From contig KB899087.1 in NCBI GenBank assembly GCA_000378025.1, positions 3,224,001 to 3,288,000 of the forward strand: a stretch of DNA of 64,000 nucleotides, written 5' to 3'. Positions 63,354-64,000 of this stretch are shown piece after piece (position 1 is the first letter of the stretch; each line of letters starts with the position of its first letter). The notes below the pieces were generated by a model that saw only the letters and a program-made list of their open reading frames with translations, was not told where the DNA came from and did no database searches. A program made the translations under genes and the position numbers. The DNA is from Xanthobacteraceae bacterium 501b (GTDB taxonomy: Bacteria; Pseudomonadota; Alphaproteobacteria; Rhizobiales; Xanthobacteraceae).

Positions 63354-64000
63354 TCACGCGGCGATGAACTCGTTCCAGCGGCGGACCATGTAGCGGTCCT
63401 CGTCCATGACCGAGTTCCAGCAGGCCACCGCGCCCATGCGCTCCTTGAACGAGCCGCCATCGCGCACCGCACCGGCGGTGTACATCACCTTGCCCTCGGG
63501 CGAGAGAATGTCGGTCTTGGCCGGCTGGCCGAGCATCCAGAACGCCCATTCGTCCGGCGTCATGTTCTTCTCGGCGGTGGAGAGCACGGCGGAATAATAG
63601 CCCTGCCGGTTGAGATAGGCGCCGACCCAGCCGGAGAGGTACCAGTTGATATATTCATAGGCCGCATCGAGCTGCGCGCCCTTGAGGTGCTTGGCGATGC
63701 CGAGGCCGCCGCCCCAGGCGCGGTAGCCTTCTTCCAGCGGCTGGTAGACACAGGGAATGCCCTTGGAGCGCACCGCCGCCACCGCCGGCGACCACATGGA
63801 CTGGATCACCACCTCGCCCGAGGCCATTAGGTTCACGCTCTCGTCGAAGGTCTTCCAGAAGGCGCGGAACTGGCCGGCCTGCTTGGTCTTGATCAGGAAA
63901 TCGATGGTGATGTCGATCTCCGCCTTGGTCATGTTGCCCTTGTCGGCATATTTCACGATGCCGGCGCTCTCGCAGATCATCGCCGCGTCCATGATGCCGA
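63354..64000 (-). CDS. Extracellular solute-binding protein, PotD/PotF-like (cut by window edge)
   Basis: C-terminal about 215 residues; the start lies beyond 64000. YADKGNMTKAEIDITIDFLI, SGEVVIQSMWSPAVAAVRSK, GYRAWGGGLGIAKHLKGAQL, AYEYINWYLSGW, and the end VRRWNEFIAA match the family of spermidine/putrescine-type binding proteins. The neighbouring permeases are PotB/PotC-like. Ligand not determinable. Confidence 0.88.
   Translation of the reverse strand, partial: GIMDAAMICESAGIVKYADKGNMTKAEIDITIDFLIKTKQAGQFRAFWKTFDESVNLMASGEVVIQSMWSPAVAAVRSKGIPCVYQPLEEGYRAWGGGLGIAKHLKGAQLDAAYEYINWYLSGWVGAYLNRQGYYSAVLSTAEKNMTPDEWAFWMLGQPAKTDILSPEGKVMYTAGAVRDGGSFKERMGAVACWNSVMDEDRYMVRRWNEFIAA

Overview
The window is high-GC DNA from an alphaproteobacterium, most likely Hyphomicrobiales (Rhizobiales) and perhaps the Xanthobacteraceae (Ancylobacter/Starkeya-like). 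The grounds are the murA-DUF2948-hisD-UPF0262-maf-yacG order, the N-acetylglutaminylglutamine amide (NAGGN) osmolyte operon, the FecI/FecR/TonB receptor sets and rhizobial-type intergenic palindromes. The genus is inference from gene content; no search was run.

Layout. 1-1821: end of an autotransporter. 1988-6631 (minus): NAGGN osmolyte operon (amidotransferase, GNAT/ATP-grasp ligase, M42 peptidase). 6801-8294: divergent TetR/SDR pair around two copies of a 22-bp repeat. 8545-14745 (plus): a transport and catabolic operon (GntR regulator, beta-hydroxyacid dehydrogenase, polar amino-acid-type ABC importer, RpiB-like isomerase, PfkB kinase), followed by a frameshifted AraC regulator (14973-15903) and a secreted protein.

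16.6-28.4 kb is accessory DNA. It holds a truncated DUF3987 gene, an IS3-family element (17540-18765) and the remnant of another gene. Next come an XRE regulator with a PD-(D/E)XK protein and a compact plus-strand phage-derived unit: small coupled ORFs, MerR-type protein, portal, protease-capsid fusion, gpW-like protein, excisionase-like protein and integrase. This unit ends at tRNA-Phe(GAA). No terminase or tail gene is visible, so it is either a degraded prophage or a satellite-like capsid element.

28.8-34.9 kb is core genome (yacG, maf, LMW phosphatase, UPF0262, hisD, DUF2948, murA) ending at tRNA-Thr(GGT). A 4.2-kb island (34868-39076) sits in that tRNA between 31-bp att repeats. It carries an integrase killed by a second IS3-family element, an uncharacterised membrane protein and a Fic/Doc toxin-antitoxin pair. 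A second integrase stub lies just outside it.

39.7-50.5 kb holds two tandem paralogous FecI-FecR-receptor modules. Both receptors are fusions of a TonB-dependent receptor with an Omp25/31-like barrel. Each module carries its own pair of matching promoter-like motifs, one before fecR and one before the receptor gene; the motif differs between modules but its spacing is fixed within each.

50.6-64 kb: two GH13 enzymes (one trehalose-synthase-like), an LLM flavin oxidoreductase, a small cysteine-rich secreted protein, an OsmF/YehZ-type osmoprotectant ABC transporter, a soluble PAS-PAS chemoreceptor and part of a polyamine-type ABC importer. Osmoadaptation recurs through NAGGN, the OsmF-like transporter and the trehalose-synthase-like enzyme.
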